Assembly: GCA_945831575.1 (NCBI GenBank)
Contig: CAMACX010000004.1
Coordinates: 1-64,000, forward strand
DNA: 64,000 nt
Reading direction: 5' to 3'
Source of the DNA: an uncultured Mediterranea sp.
GTDB lineage: Bacteria > Bacteroidota > Bacteroidia > Bacteroidales > Bacteroidaceae
Shown here: positions 16,865 to 24,677 of the stretch, piece by piece
How positions within the stretch are numbered: position 1 is the first letter of the stretch
Layout of the letters: each line of letters starts with the position of its first letter
The notes under the pieces: generated by a model
Told to the model about the DNA's origin: nothing
Database searches by the model: none
Seen by the model: only the letters and a program-made list of their open reading frames with translations
Made by a program: the position numbers and the translations under genes

Positions 16865-18487
16865 ATGAAGCGTATGGCGATGTGGCAGATTATCATGTCT
16901 TCAGTATGGCTGCTGCTGACGGCCTGCCGTGAGCAGCCGGAGCCGGATGTGCTGATGCCCGAGGTGACGGTCGGTGAGGCTACGGAGGTGACGCGCCATG
17001 CGGCCCGTCTGCAGGGGCAGGTCACACCGCATGGCGGTGAGGTATCTTACCTCGCATTCTGCTACGGCACTTCACCTCAGGCGCTGGTGCAGCAGGTGGA
17101 GGTGGACTGCTCACAGGGGTTACAGCCCTCCGTGACGCTCACGGGGCTGACGGCGGCTACCACCTATTATTACTGTCTGCAGGCCGGCAACGGGACGAGC
17201 TTGGTGAGCAGTCAGTTGGGACAACTCACCACGATGCCCAATGTGCAACCCACCATCCAACGGCTGAAGCTGTTGAATCAGGGGCCGCTCAGCATCACGA
17301 TGCAGTTTGAGGTGACCGACGATGGCGGAGAGCCCCTCACGGCCGTGGGCTTCTATCTCCAGGCCGAGGGACAATCGCATGAAGAGCAGCTACTCATCAC
17401 CCCTGCAGCAGGTACCCAGTACAGCCTGCGTATCACTGGCTTGGAGATGGAGCAGAACTATACCCTGCAACCCTTTGCTGCCAACGCCATCGGCGAGACG
17501 CGGGGCGAACGCTACCCGTTTGCCACCTCAGAGGCCGTACGCCTTACCGAGGCAGGTACCCTGTGGCAAGCCATAGATGCTTCGGAGGTTGCGCTCTTCA
17601 CCTCCCTCTCGTTGGCTGGTCCGATGAACGGCTCCGACCTGCAGTGGCTGCGACACCTGATGGGCGTGGACGTCAACGGTGCTCCCACCGATGGCCGGCT
17701 GGAAGCGCTTGACATGACCGATGTCATCCTCTGTGCCGGAGGTACCCACTACGACGGCCAGCACTACACCTACGACCATCAGATAGGTACGGGGATGTTT
17801 GCCCATGTGCCCTACCTGACCCGTGTGCAGCTGCCGGCCACGGCGGTGGAGATAGCACGTGATGCCTTCGAAGGGGCTCACCTGCTCACGGCTATCGAGG
17901 TGCCCGCAGCAGTAGAACAGGTAGCCCCCTCGCGCGACTGTCCCAACCTGAGGCAGCTTACGGTCGCTCCGGGCAATAGCCACTTCACCAGTGTGGGCGA
18001 TGCCCTCTATGATGCCTCGCAGCGCGTGCTCTGCTGGTACCCGCAGGGCAGGGCGGGGCAACCCGAATGGTCGCCGCTCCTGGAGGAGATAGGCCCCTAT
18101 GCCTGCCAGCAGTGGCCGGCGGCTACGCTGTCACTCCCTGCTACGTTGACCAAGCTGGGCGAAGGAGCCTTCTTGCAGTCGGCGCTGGAGGAGGTGGTGA
18201 TACCCGATAAGGTGAGTGAATTGCCCCGGTCGCTCTTCCAGTCGTGCAGCAGGCTGGAGCGTGTCACGCTGGGTGAGCAGGTGTCGGTGGTAGGCAGCTA
18301 CTGCTTCGAGGGGTGCCCGCTGCGCGACCTCTATATCCACTCCGCCGACTTTCCGCCGCTCTGCTATGCAGAGAGCTTCACGGACGAACAGTACCGCAGC
18401 TGTACGCTCCATGTGCCCTCCTCGGTGCTCATGCACTACCGCAACGCCACCTATTGGGGGCGCTTCGAGCGGATAGAGGCGTGGTAG
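16865..18487 (+). CDS. Fn3-like / BspA leucine-rich-repeat lipoprotein
   Basis: A 540-residue predicted lipoprotein from the chosen start (MKRMAMWQIIMSSVWLLLTAC), which gives a proper signal and lipobox. A longer frame begins at 16775 but only adds a duplicated MKxINQYLM segment. Residues about 25-200 hold two fibronectin type III-like modules (LTGLTAATTYYYCLQAG, ITGLEMEQNYTLQPFAAN). Residues about 300-530 hold LRR_5 repeats (VQLPATAVEIARDAFEGAHLL, IGPYACQQW, VSVVGSYCFEGCPL). It probably sits on the cell surface. Its last 37 bases overlap the end of the convergent kinase gene. Confidence 0.82.
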   Translation: MKRMAMWQIIMSSVWLLLTACREQPEPDVLMPEVTVGEATEVTRHAARLQGQVTPHGGEVSYLAFCYGTSPQALVQQVEVDCSQGLQPSVTLTGLTAATTYYYCLQAGNGTSLVSSQLGQLTTMPNVQPTIQRLKLLNQGPLSITMQFEVTDDGGEPLTAVGFYLQAEGQSHEEQLLITPAAGTQYSLRITGLEMEQNYTLQPFAANAIGETRGERYPFATSEAVRLTEAGTLWQAIDASEVALFTSLSLAGPMNGSDLQWLRHLMGVDVNGAPTDGRLEALDMTDVILCAGGTHYDGQHYTYDHQIGTGMFAHVPYLTRVQLPATAVEIARDAFEGAHLLTAIEVPAAVEQVAPSRDCPNLRQLTVAPGNSHFTSVGDALYDASQRVLCWYPQGRAGQPEWSPLLEEIGPYACQQWPAATLSLPATLTKLGEGAFLQSALEEVVIPDKVSELPRSLFQSCSRLERVTLGEQVSVVGSYCFEGCPLRDLYIHSADFPPLCYAESFTDEQYRSCTLHVPSSVLMHYRNATYWGRFERIEAW

Positions 18488-19665
18488 ATGCGCTCCACCT
18501 CCTGCTCTATCAGCAGCCACTGCCGGGCGTAAAGTTTGCTCTCCCGCTGTATGGCAAGGGGGTACTCCTCGTGGAGTGCCTCCCGCAGCCGGTTGATCAG
18601 CAGCAGACTGTCGCGCTTCATCTCTTGCAGGGATGGCTTATCTTGCAGGGATTGCCCGTCATTCAGGGATGGCCCATCTTGCAGGGATTGCCCGGTCGGT
18701 GCTTGCTGCCTCCATAGCCGCTGCTGCTCCTCCAGGAGATGGAGGCAGCGGGGACTGAGGGTGCAGTTGCCGTAGGTGGGGTAGAGGGCCGCCTGGCTGG
18801 CGCCAGTCGCGTTGCGGCTGCCCTGGTAGAAGAAGAGTCCACCGCCTGCGGTCAGCAGGAGGAGCAGCAGGGCGACCAACCCGAGCTTCCGGTTGCCCCT
18901 GCGGCCCGGGATGAGGAGTGCGGCCACGGCATCGGCTGAGGGCAACCGCTCCTCGCGCCGCCGCCTGGTGCATTGGCGAGAGAGGGAGGCCAATGCTTTA
19001 TCCTTCAGCAACTCCGCCATTTCACCTATCACGATGCCCAGGGAATAGATGTCCGCCCGTTGGTCGGCCGGAGTGTGAGCATCCACTACTTCGGGAGCTA
19101 TATAGAAGCGCGTCCCTGCCGACTCCTTGAGCTGGCTGAAGTTGTCGCCATCCGAGAGGTTGAAGTCGATGAGCTTGGCGTGCTGTCCGTTGCGTGTCAC
19201 CATGATGTTCTCCGGCTTCAGGTCGCGGTGTATGATCTGGCGGCTGTGGAGGTAGCTCAAGGCACTGCACACCTCCGTGAGCAGTGAGCGTGCATTCCCC
19301 GGGGTCAGTTCACCCCGCTCCATCAATTGCCGCAGGTTGATGCCATCTACATACTCCTGCACGATGACGCGTCCCAGTGGCGGCACCATCTCCTCTGCCA
19401 GGGTGCGGCAGATGTGCGGATGGTCCAGCGGATAGCTGATGACAAACTCCTTGTGGAGCATCTGCTCCGCAAAGGGCTGATTGACAAACTCCTGCTTGAG
19501 CGCCTTCAACACATGAAAGCGCCCGTAGCGCTCGGCACGGAAGAGCCGGCAGAATCCGCTGGGCGAGTCGTAGATCTCCTCCAGGTTGGCGAACGGCTCC
19601 CCGGTTGACCTCATCGGGTTGGAGGATACAAACCCTGAGCTCCAGTCTTTCTTCTTGCTGTACAT
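18451..19665 (-). CDS. membrane Ser/Thr protein kinase
   Basis: A 404-residue predicted kinase with a cytoplasmic N-terminal catalytic domain (about 20-270), one transmembrane helix (KLGLVALLLLLLTAGGGLFF, about 265-285) and an extracytoplasmic tail. Catalytic-loop HRDLKPENIM and the APE motif (YIAPEVVDAHTP) are present. The metal-binding motif is DFN (LIDFNLSDGDNF) rather than DFG, and no classic glycine-rich loop is visible. The start MYSKKKDWSSGF is eight bases downstream of the preceding gene. The tail contains four six-residue repeats from an 18-bp minisatellite. It is paired with a DNA-binding-like protein, suggesting a signalling module. Confidence 0.86.
   Translation of the reverse strand: MYSKKKDWSSGFVSSNPMRSTGEPFANLEEIYDSPSGFCRLFRAERYGRFHVLKALKQEFVNQPFAEQMLHKEFVISYPLDHPHICRTLAEEMVPPLGRVIVQEYVDGINLRQLMERGELTPGNARSLLTEVCSALSYLHSRQIIHRDLKPENIMVTRNGQHAKLIDFNLSDGDNFSQLKESAGTRFYIAPEVVDAHTPADQRADIYSLGIVIGEMAELLKDKALASLSRQCTRRRREERLPSADAVAALLIPGRRGNRKLGLVALLLLLLTAGGGLFFYQGSRNATGASQAALYPTYGNCTLSPRCLHLLEEQQRLWRQQAPTGQSLQDGPSLNDGQSLQDKPSLQEMKRDSLLLINRLREALHEEYPLAIQRESKLYARQWLLIEQEVERIYHASIRSKRPQ
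18623..18694. repeat. 18-bp in-frame minisatellite, four units
   Basis: Units begin at 18623, 18641, 18659 and 18677. They encode GQSLQD-, GPSLND-, GQSLQD- and KPSLQE-like hexapeptides in the extracytoplasmic tail of the kinase. Confidence 0.9.
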
Positions 19666-19673
19666 CAGTCGTC

Positions 19674-20246
19674 CTATTTCAGCAGGTTGATGAGTGTGAG
19701 TCCGCCGTTGCGCCCCGCGATGAAGGGTGAGGTCTTCTCCTCCCGGCGCACCACGTAAGGCAGGTAGAGCGGGTAGCCCTGCATGAAGCACTGCGCCTCA
19801 AACTGGTCCCCCGGCAGCAGCTTCGAGGCCTTCGACTCCAGCACCTCAAAGCGTCCGTTGCCGTGATAGGTCAGCAGCAGGTGCCGGTTGGGCGACCAGC
19901 CGATCTCCACCCGTTGTCCCTCCTCCAGCTCCTTCGACACGAGCTGGTGGGTGGAGAAGAAGGACGAGTTGTAGGCTGGGGTGGATTTCAGCCAGTGGCA
20001 GAAGTCCGTGAAGTGGTTGTGCCCCACGTAGCGTGCCAGCGCGTCCAGCGACTGATTGCGTGGGTTGTGCGTATCGTTCACGTAGCCCCAGAGCCGCTTC
20101 AGCGTGGAGGGTGAGATGGAGATGCCGCGGTCGTCGCGGATATAGAAAGAGATTTCTTCGAAGTCGCTTGAAGAGCGCAGCGGTCTGCCAAACTTCTGTT
20201 CCACCAGCCGTTGCAGTTCGCAGATTTCAGGTTTGTAGATGTTCAT
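19674..20246 (-). CDS. predicted DNA-binding protein paired with the kinase
   Basis: A 190-residue protein beginning MNIYKPEICELQRLVEQKFG. The N-terminal half has a helical segment, SISPSTLKRLWGYVNDTHNP, which looks like a helix-turn-helix or regulatory DNA-binding region seen in Bacteroidota proteins of unknown function. The C-terminal half is beta-rich (VEIGWSPNRHLLLTYHGNGR, FEVLESKASKLLPGD). It lies eight bases upstream of the kinase gene on the same strand, so it is almost certainly co-transcribed. A role as a regulator or kinase substrate is inference from this pairing. Confidence 0.7.
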   Translation of the reverse strand: MNIYKPEICELQRLVEQKFGRPLRSSSDFEEISFYIRDDRGISISPSTLKRLWGYVNDTHNPRNQSLDALARYVGHNHFTDFCHWLKSTPAYNSSFFSTHQLVSKELEEGQRVEIGWSPNRHLLLTYHGNGRFEVLESKASKLLPGDQFEAQCFMQGYPLYLPYVVRREEKTSPFIAGRNGGLTLINLLK

Positions 20247-20275
20247 GTCAATCCATTAGATAATGATTCCGCCTG

Positions 20276-20283
20276 CAAATTTA
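20276..20283 (-). promoter_or_regulatory. putative -7 element of the regulator-kinase pair
   Basis: TAAATTTG on the minus strand fits TAnnTTTG, 29 bases upstream of the ATG. The -33 position is weak. Confidence 0.45.
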
Positions 20284-20418
20284 AGGAAAATAATTGATGT
20301 CCTGCAACAAATGGGCCGTTTTTTTCCGCCTGTACAGGGCTTCGCTAGATTGCCGTTCGGTGTACGTTAGAATTCCGTTAGCTCTTCGCTGGATGGATTA
20401 TCAGCAGGGTGAAAAGCA

Positions 20419-20479
20419 ATTTTCATTGGGATGAAATACATTTCTCATTGCGATGAAAAACAATTTTCATTCCATTGAT
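20419..20479. repeat. cluster of short palindromes
   Basis: Three copies of a TTTTCATT-NNN-ATGAAA-like palindrome start at 20419, 20441 and 20463 (the last incomplete). They lie in the gene-poor stretch upstream of the regulator gene. Confidence 0.6.
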
Positions 20480-20526
20480 AAAGATTGAAACAGGTAGGTT
20501 GACGATGTTGAGGAAGGTAACAGAAA

Positions 20527-20673
20527 AATACTTCATACTTCACATTCGCTTGTATATTATTGATTATTAGATAGATATAGTGTGAAGTGTTGGTTTTGAC
20601 ACTTCACATACACTTTACTGTATAAATTATTGTGTATCAATTAAATAATGGTGTTTGTGAAGTGTGAAGTATT
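20527..20673. repeat. 147-bp element with 18-bp inverted ends and an internal hairpin
   Basis: AATACTTCATACTTCACA at 20527-20544 matches the reverse complement of 20656-20673 at 17 of 18 positions. Inside, TGTGAAGTGT (20581-20590) and ACACTTCACA (20599-20608) form a perfect 10-bp hairpin built from the same GTGAAGTGT word. It carries no reading frame. It looks like a small non-coding mobile or regulatory element. Confidence 0.65.
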
Positions 20674-20788
20674 CTTTTCAATTCTCTGCGTTTTTTCTTT
20701 CGGTGACTAGGTACACCCTTTTCGCTAATCACTCTATTTTTGAATCAATGACCATTCTTGAACTCACATGATAATAGATGTCTGCAAT

Positions 20789-21106
20789 ATGAGAAAGTTT
20801 TTCTTTGTTATTAACCTACTGGCAAGTTTCATCACAGTGTTTGCACAGATGCAACAGGGGTATGTGAAGACGAAAGGTCGTCTTGGAAATGACGGACAGG
20901 CGATAGCTGGAGTCCGTTTGTCAGGAGCAACTGTACGATTAATAGGAAAAACTGTTGTCAGTCAGGCATCAGGAGTTTTCTCTTTCGAATTATCCAATGA
21001 GAAATATGTTATATTGGATATTCCGAAGAATGACAGCTGATTATATAACCGTGATCAGTTAGGGGAATATGATTACTCTTCAAATCCATTGGTACTAGTT
21101 GTTCAG
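20789..21106 (+). pseudogene. carboxypeptidase-regulatory-like domain protein, broken
   Basis: The frame encodes a signal peptide (MRKFFFVINLLASFITVFAQ) and a regulatory-like beta domain (GYVKTKGRLGNDGQAIAGVR, GATVRLIGKTVVSQASGVFS). It stops at TGA 21038-21040, but the same frame goes on as LYNRDQLGEYDYSSNPLVLV before the similarity ends near 21106. That is a nonsense mutation followed by truncation. Intact homologues, as I know them, continue into a long helical/TPR region that is absent here. Confidence 0.6.
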
Positions 21107-21368
21107 CGAGTACGATTTCCGGTATGAGGTGGTGGACTTTAGTGCGTTTGTGCCTTTCACGCTTTCCAATGTCTTTACCTCTGTGGAATGGTCGCTGACC
21201 TCGCTCTTGATTATGCTGTGGTGTCTGCAGTTTGTATTGCCTGCTTTCCTGCTGGGGAGTCAGATGGTCAAGCGGACCTGGGATCATGTCAACTACTGGG
21301 CGTTGGGGATTATGGTCATCGTGGTTGCCTTTGGGATGTGGGTGATAATAAATAACAGAAGCGCTTGA
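21102..21368 (+). pseudogene. C-terminal fragment of a membrane protein
   Basis: The frame from FSEYDFRYEVVDFSAFVPFT encodes two hydrophobic helices (SLLIMLWCLQFVLPAFLLGS and YWALGIMVIVVAFGMWVII) and ends before the tRNA. There is no proper start and it abuts the previous broken gene in another frame, so it looks like a remnant fused by deletion. The family is not recognised. Confidence 0.5.
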
Positions 21369-21391
21369 CCTCATTGCGAAGTCAAGCGCTT
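21359..21391 (-). terminator. hairpin downstream of tRNA-Phe
   Basis: AAGCGCTTGAC (21359-21369) pairs with GTCAAGCGCTT (21381-21391), an 11-bp stem with an 11-base loop, five bases past the tRNA 3' end. The T run after it is poor, so it may act as a processing signal or a weak terminator. Confidence 0.6.
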
Positions 21392-21395
21392 TGCG

Positions 21396-21468
21396 TGGTG
21401 TCACCAGGAATCGAACCGGGGACACAAGGATTTTCAGTCCTTTGCTCTACCAACTGAGCTATGACACC
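21396..21468 (-). tRNA. tRNA-Phe (GAA)
   Basis: The minus strand folds as a 73-base tRNA. The acceptor is GGTGTCA/TGACACC with discriminator A. The D arm is GCTC-AGTTGGTA-GAGC, the anticodon arm AAGGA-CTGAAAA-TCCTT (anticodon GAA), and the T loop TTCGATT. The CCA end is not encoded. A near-perfect promoter lies upstream. Confidence 0.97.
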
Positions 21469-21490
21469 CTTTCTGTTTCGTTTGCGGGTG

Positions 21491-21521
21491 CAAAGGTAGG
21501 GAATGTTTTTGAATTACCAAA
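21491..21521 (-). promoter_or_regulatory. promoter of tRNA-Phe
   Basis: On the minus strand TTTG, exactly 19 bases, then TACCTTTG: a full match to the Bacteroidota consensus, 23 bases from the mature 5' end. Confidence 0.8.
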
Positions 21522-21531
21522 CTTTTTTGCA

Positions 21532-21577
21532 GAAAAAACGCTGATAAATGATGTTTTTCTTCCTTATCAGCGTCTTT
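21532..21577. terminator. bidirectional intrinsic terminator (thiL side)
   Basis: CGCTGATAA (21539-21547) and TTATCAGCG (21564-21572) form a 9-bp stem. A T run follows on both strands (six T on the minus strand, TCTTTTTC on the plus). It ends thiL transcription before the tRNA promoter. Confidence 0.75.
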
Positions 21578-21624
21578 TTCTGCTTTTTTAGGGCTTTTTC
21601 TGCAAATCTTAGTTTCAAACGGGG

Positions 21625-22653
21625 TTATTGGAGGGGGTTCCAGCCTTGGGCTTTGAGCTCAAACTCCTGTCCGTCGCGGGTGACGAGGGCACAGCCTAGT
21701 TCGGGCTTGGTGATGTGGCCTATCACGCGCACACCATCCATCTGCGACACCTTGTCGTAGGCGGAGAGGGGCACGGTGAAGAGGAGTTCGTAGTCTTCGC
21801 CGCCGTTGAGGGCGCAGGTGCTGACGTTCATGTTGAGCTCCTCGGCCATGGCGGCTGTCTGGTAGTCGATGGGCAGGTGCTCCTCGTAGAGGCGGCAGCC
21901 CACCTTGCTCTGCGTGCAGATGTGGAGTATCTCGGAGGAGAGCCCGTCGCTGATGTCCATCATGGCGGTGGGCTTGACCTGATCCTCAGCCAGCTGACGG
22001 ATGATGTCGCGGCGGGCTTCGGGTTTGAGCTGACGCTCCAGCAGGTACTCGCGTCCGGTGAAGTCGGGCTGTATCGACAGGTCTGTGCCCTTAAGCACCA
22101 TCTTCTCGCGCTCCAGCAGCTGCAGGCCCATGTAGGCCGCACCCAGGTCGCCTGACACGCAGATGAGGTCGGTCTCACGAGCGCCGTTGCGATAGACAAT
22201 CTGCTCCTTCCCGGCTTCACCCAGGCAGGTGATGCTGATGGTCAGACCGGTCATGGAGGAGGTGGTGTCACCTCCCACAATATCGACTTCATACTCCTCG
22301 CAGGCCAGGCGGATGCCGGCATAGAGGGCCTCCATGTCTTCTACGGAGAATCGCTTGGATACGCCCAGCGAGACGGTAATCTGGGTGGGGGTGCCATTCA
22401 TGGCGTAGATGTCGGAGAAGTTGACCACAGCGGCTTTGTAGCCCAGGTGCTTGAGCGGCACGTAGGTGAGGTCGAAGTGTACCCCTTCCAGGAGCAGGTC
22501 GGTGGTGATGAGGGTTTGTTTCCCTTCGCTACGGGCTATCACGGCGGCATCATCACCTATGCCGTAGCGGGTGGAGGGCTGGCGATTTTCGAGGCCCTCC
22601 GTCAGGTGGCGAATCAATCCAAATTCGCCGAGTGTGGCTATCTCTGTACTCAT
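21625..22653 (-). CDS. thiL: thiamine-monophosphate kinase
   Basis: ThiL phosphorylates thiamine monophosphate to the active cofactor thiamine diphosphate. It is 342 residues, beginning MSTEIATLGEFGLIRHLTEG. The magnesium/ATP-binding features of the PurM-like family are present: YGIGDDAAVIA (about 29-39), TTDLLLEGVHFD (about 50-61), a VNFSDIYAMNGTPTQ motif and IVGGDTTSSMTGL (about 126-138). The C-terminal half has MDISDGLSSEILHI and NGGEDYELLFTV, both conserved. It is followed by a terminator and is the last gene of the sppA-lpxK-pnp-thiL run on the minus strand. Confidence 0.96.
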   Translation of the reverse strand: MSTEIATLGEFGLIRHLTEGLENRQPSTRYGIGDDAAVIARSEGKQTLITTDLLLEGVHFDLTYVPLKHLGYKAAVVNFSDIYAMNGTPTQITVSLGVSKRFSVEDMEALYAGIRLACEEYEVDIVGGDTTSSMTGLTISITCLGEAGKEQIVYRNGARETDLICVSGDLGAAYMGLQLLEREKMVLKGTDLSIQPDFTGREYLLERQLKPEARRDIIRQLAEDQVKPTAMMDISDGLSSEILHICTQSKVGCRLYEEHLPIDYQTAAMAEELNMNVSTCALNGGEDYELLFTVPLSAYDKVSQMDGVRVIGHITKPELGCALVTRDGQEFELKAQGWNPLQ

Positions 22654-22654
22654 A

Positions 22655-22735
22655 TTCTTTTCGAACGGTTTACGAACGTTTTTCGAACAGTCTTATAACA
22701 GTCTTATAACGTTTTTCGAATAGTAAAAATAAGGG
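22655..22735. repeat. degenerate direct repeats between thiL and the phosphorylase gene
   Basis: TTTTCGAA recurs near 22658, 22679 and 22713, CAGTCTTATAA is tandemly duplicated (22688-22709), and TTTACGAACG occurs twice. The 83-base gap is almost entirely made of these words. Confidence 0.6.
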
Positions 22736-22736
22736 T

Positions 22737-23546
22737 TTACGAACGGTTGATCAGTTCGCGCATGATCTCGGTCATCCGGGGCTGGGCTGCATCGGCAGCT
22801 TTCTGCACCTCCTCGTGCGATACTTCGACAATCTTGCCCTCTACGCCCAGGTCGGTGATGACCGATACGCCAAAGACCTTGATGCCGCAATGGTTGGCCA
22901 CGATGACCTCGGGCACGGTGCTCATGCCCACGGCATCTGCTCCGAGGATGTGGAAGAGCTTGTACTCTGCCGGTGTCTCAAACGTAGGGCCTTGCGTGCC
23001 GATATAGACACCATGCTGCACCTTGATGCCCTTCTCCTTGGCAATGGCATCGGCCTTGCGGATCAGCTCCTTGTCGTAGGCCTCGCTCATGTCCGGGAAG
23101 CGGGGGCCGTAGGGGATGTTCTTGCCGCGCAGGGGATGCTCGGGGAAGTAGTTGATGTGGTCGGTGATGATCATCAGGTCACCAATCTCGAAGTCGGGGT
23201 TGGTGCCGCCGCTGGCGTTGGAGACAAAGAGGGTCTTGATGCCCAGCTCGCGCATCACGCGTACAGGGAAGGTCACCTCCTTCATGGAGTAGCCCTCGTA
23301 GTAGTGGAAACGGCCCTGCATGGCCATGATTTCCTTGTTGCCCAGTTTGCCGAAGATGAGCTTGCCGCTGTGGCCTTCGACGGTGGAGACGGGGAAGTTG
23401 GGGATATCCTTGTAGTTGATCTCATACTTCTCGGTAATCTCTGTGGCCAGGCTGCCGAGGCCGGTGCCGAGGATGATGGCTGTCTCGGGATGGGTGTGCA
23501 TGCGTGCCTTAAGAAAGGCGGCTGTTTCTTGAATACGTTCTAACAT
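22737..23546 (-). CDS. purine nucleoside phosphorylase I
   Basis: A 269-residue trimeric-type phosphorylase that splits inosine or guanosine with phosphate in purine salvage. The phosphate-binding GTGLGSLA (about 27-34) and substrate residues in VEGHSGKLIFGKL, MQGRFHYYEGY and SNASGGTNPDFEIGDLM are present. So is the family signature GPTFETPAEYKLFHILGADAVGMSTVPEV, quoted here only in part. Its first 38 bases overlap the 3' end of lpxK. The usual gene names are punA or deoD-like pnp. Confidence 0.95.
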   Translation of the reverse strand: MLERIQETAAFLKARMHTHPETAIILGTGLGSLATEITEKYEINYKDIPNFPVSTVEGHSGKLIFGKLGNKEIMAMQGRFHYYEGYSMKEVTFPVRVMRELGIKTLFVSNASGGTNPDFEIGDLMIITDHINYFPEHPLRGKNIPYGPRFPDMSEAYDKELIRKADAIAKEKGIKVQHGVYIGTQGPTFETPAEYKLFHILGADAVGMSTVPEVIVANHCGIKVFGVSVITDLGVEGKIVEVSHEEVQKAADAAQPRMTEIMRELINRS

Positions 23547-24600
23547 ATCGTATAATGTTTTGATTGAATGATTCTTGTTGATTGTTGAGTATCTCTATCT
23601 CGATGGGTTGCACGTAGATGTAGGGCTTCAGCGCGTCGCTCAGGGCGGGGTGGTGGAGCAGTCGGGCCCCATCCTTCTCGGTGGTGACCAACAGGCGATG
23701 GGAATCGGGCAACTGCTCGAAGCGCGACTGGATGCGGCTCAGCTCCTTGGCGCTGAAGGGGTGGTGGTCGCTATAGGCCAGATGCTCTACCCGTGCGCCG
23801 TGGCGCTGCATCTCTTGAAACAGGGGCTCGGGGTGGGCGATGCCGCTCACGAGCAGGATGTGGCTGTCGGCATCAGGCTGCGGCGACTTCTCCTTGGCCA
23901 GCTTGGGGAAGAGGGGGCGGAGGGCCCCGTAGCGCAGGCGGGAGAAGTAGAGGCGCTGGTAGGGGTAGAGGTGGAGCTGCTTGGTGAGGATGTTGTAGTC
24001 AATAGGCTTCAACCCCGAGGGGCACTTGGTGACGATGACAATCTGTGCCCTGCGGCTGCCGTCGGCTGATTCGCGCAGGCGGCCTGCGGGCAGGAGGGTG
24101 TCGTCGCACCAGAGGCGATGGTAGTCGGTCAGCAGGATGTTGAGGTCTGCCTTGACGCGCCGGTGCTGGAAGGCATCATCGAGCAGGATGACCTGCGGCG
24201 GGGTGGGGTTGGCAAGCAGTTGCGTGATGCCGTGACAACGGTTGGCATCCACGGCCACACGGGCATCGGGAAACTTCTGCTTCATCTGGAAAGGCTCGTC
24301 GCCCAGCTCCTCTGCGGTAGAGGCGGAGGTGTCCAGCACGAATCCCTTGCTGCGCCGCTTGTAGCCGCGGCTCAGCACAGCCACCTGCAGTCCCTCTCCC
24401 TGAAGCAGACGGACGAGGTACTCGGTATGGGGTGTCTTGCCCGTACCGCCTACGGCCAGGTTGCCGATACATACAGTAGGAACGTCAAAACTCTTTGACC
24501 CGAGCCAGCCCTGGTCAAAGAGTTTGTTTCTCAAGCAAGTCACCCCACCATATATCCAAGACAGGGGGAGCAACCAAGGATTGATTTTGCTTTCTGCCAT
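23509..24600 (-). CDS. lpxK: tetraacyldisaccharide 4'-kinase
   Basis: LpxK phosphorylates the lipid A precursor at the 4' position on the inner membrane. It is 363 residues with an N-terminal membrane-associated helix. The P-loop GNLAVGGTGKTPHTEYLV lies at about 46-63. LSRGYKRRSKGF, DEPFQMKQKF and LDDAFQHRRVKADLNILL are the conserved family blocks. The C-terminal end (YVRTYSRNSRLS) is encoded in the region that also holds the start of the phosphorylase gene, a 38-base overlap that suggests translational coupling. Confidence 0.95.
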   Translation of the reverse strand: MAESKINPWLLPLSWIYGGVTCLRNKLFDQGWLGSKSFDVPTVCIGNLAVGGTGKTPHTEYLVRLLQGEGLQVAVLSRGYKRRSKGFVLDTSASTAEELGDEPFQMKQKFPDARVAVDANRCHGITQLLANPTPPQVILLDDAFQHRRVKADLNILLTDYHRLWCDDTLLPAGRLRESADGSRRAQIVIVTKCPSGLKPIDYNILTKQLHLYPYQRLYFSRLRYGALRPLFPKLAKEKSPQPDADSHILLVSGIAHPEPLFQEMQRHGARVEHLAYSDHHPFSAKELSRIQSRFEQLPDSHRLLVTTEKDGARLLHHPALSDALKPYIYVQPIEIEILNNQQESFNQNIIRYVRTYSRNSRLS

Positions 24601-24629
24601 AGTTATTTAGTGTTACGAGCTCTTTTCAG

Positions 24630-24670
24630 CTTGTAGCTCGTAGCTTGTAGCTAATAAAGAGCTTGTAGCT
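24630..24670. repeat. heptamer array (CTTGTAG)n, lpxK-sppA spacer
   Basis: Three tandem heptamers (CTTGTAG, CTCGTAG, CTTGTAG) from 24630, then a separate copy at 24662. The same heptamer is found at four other places in the window or their complements. Confidence 0.8.
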
Positions 24671-24677
24671 GAATAAG

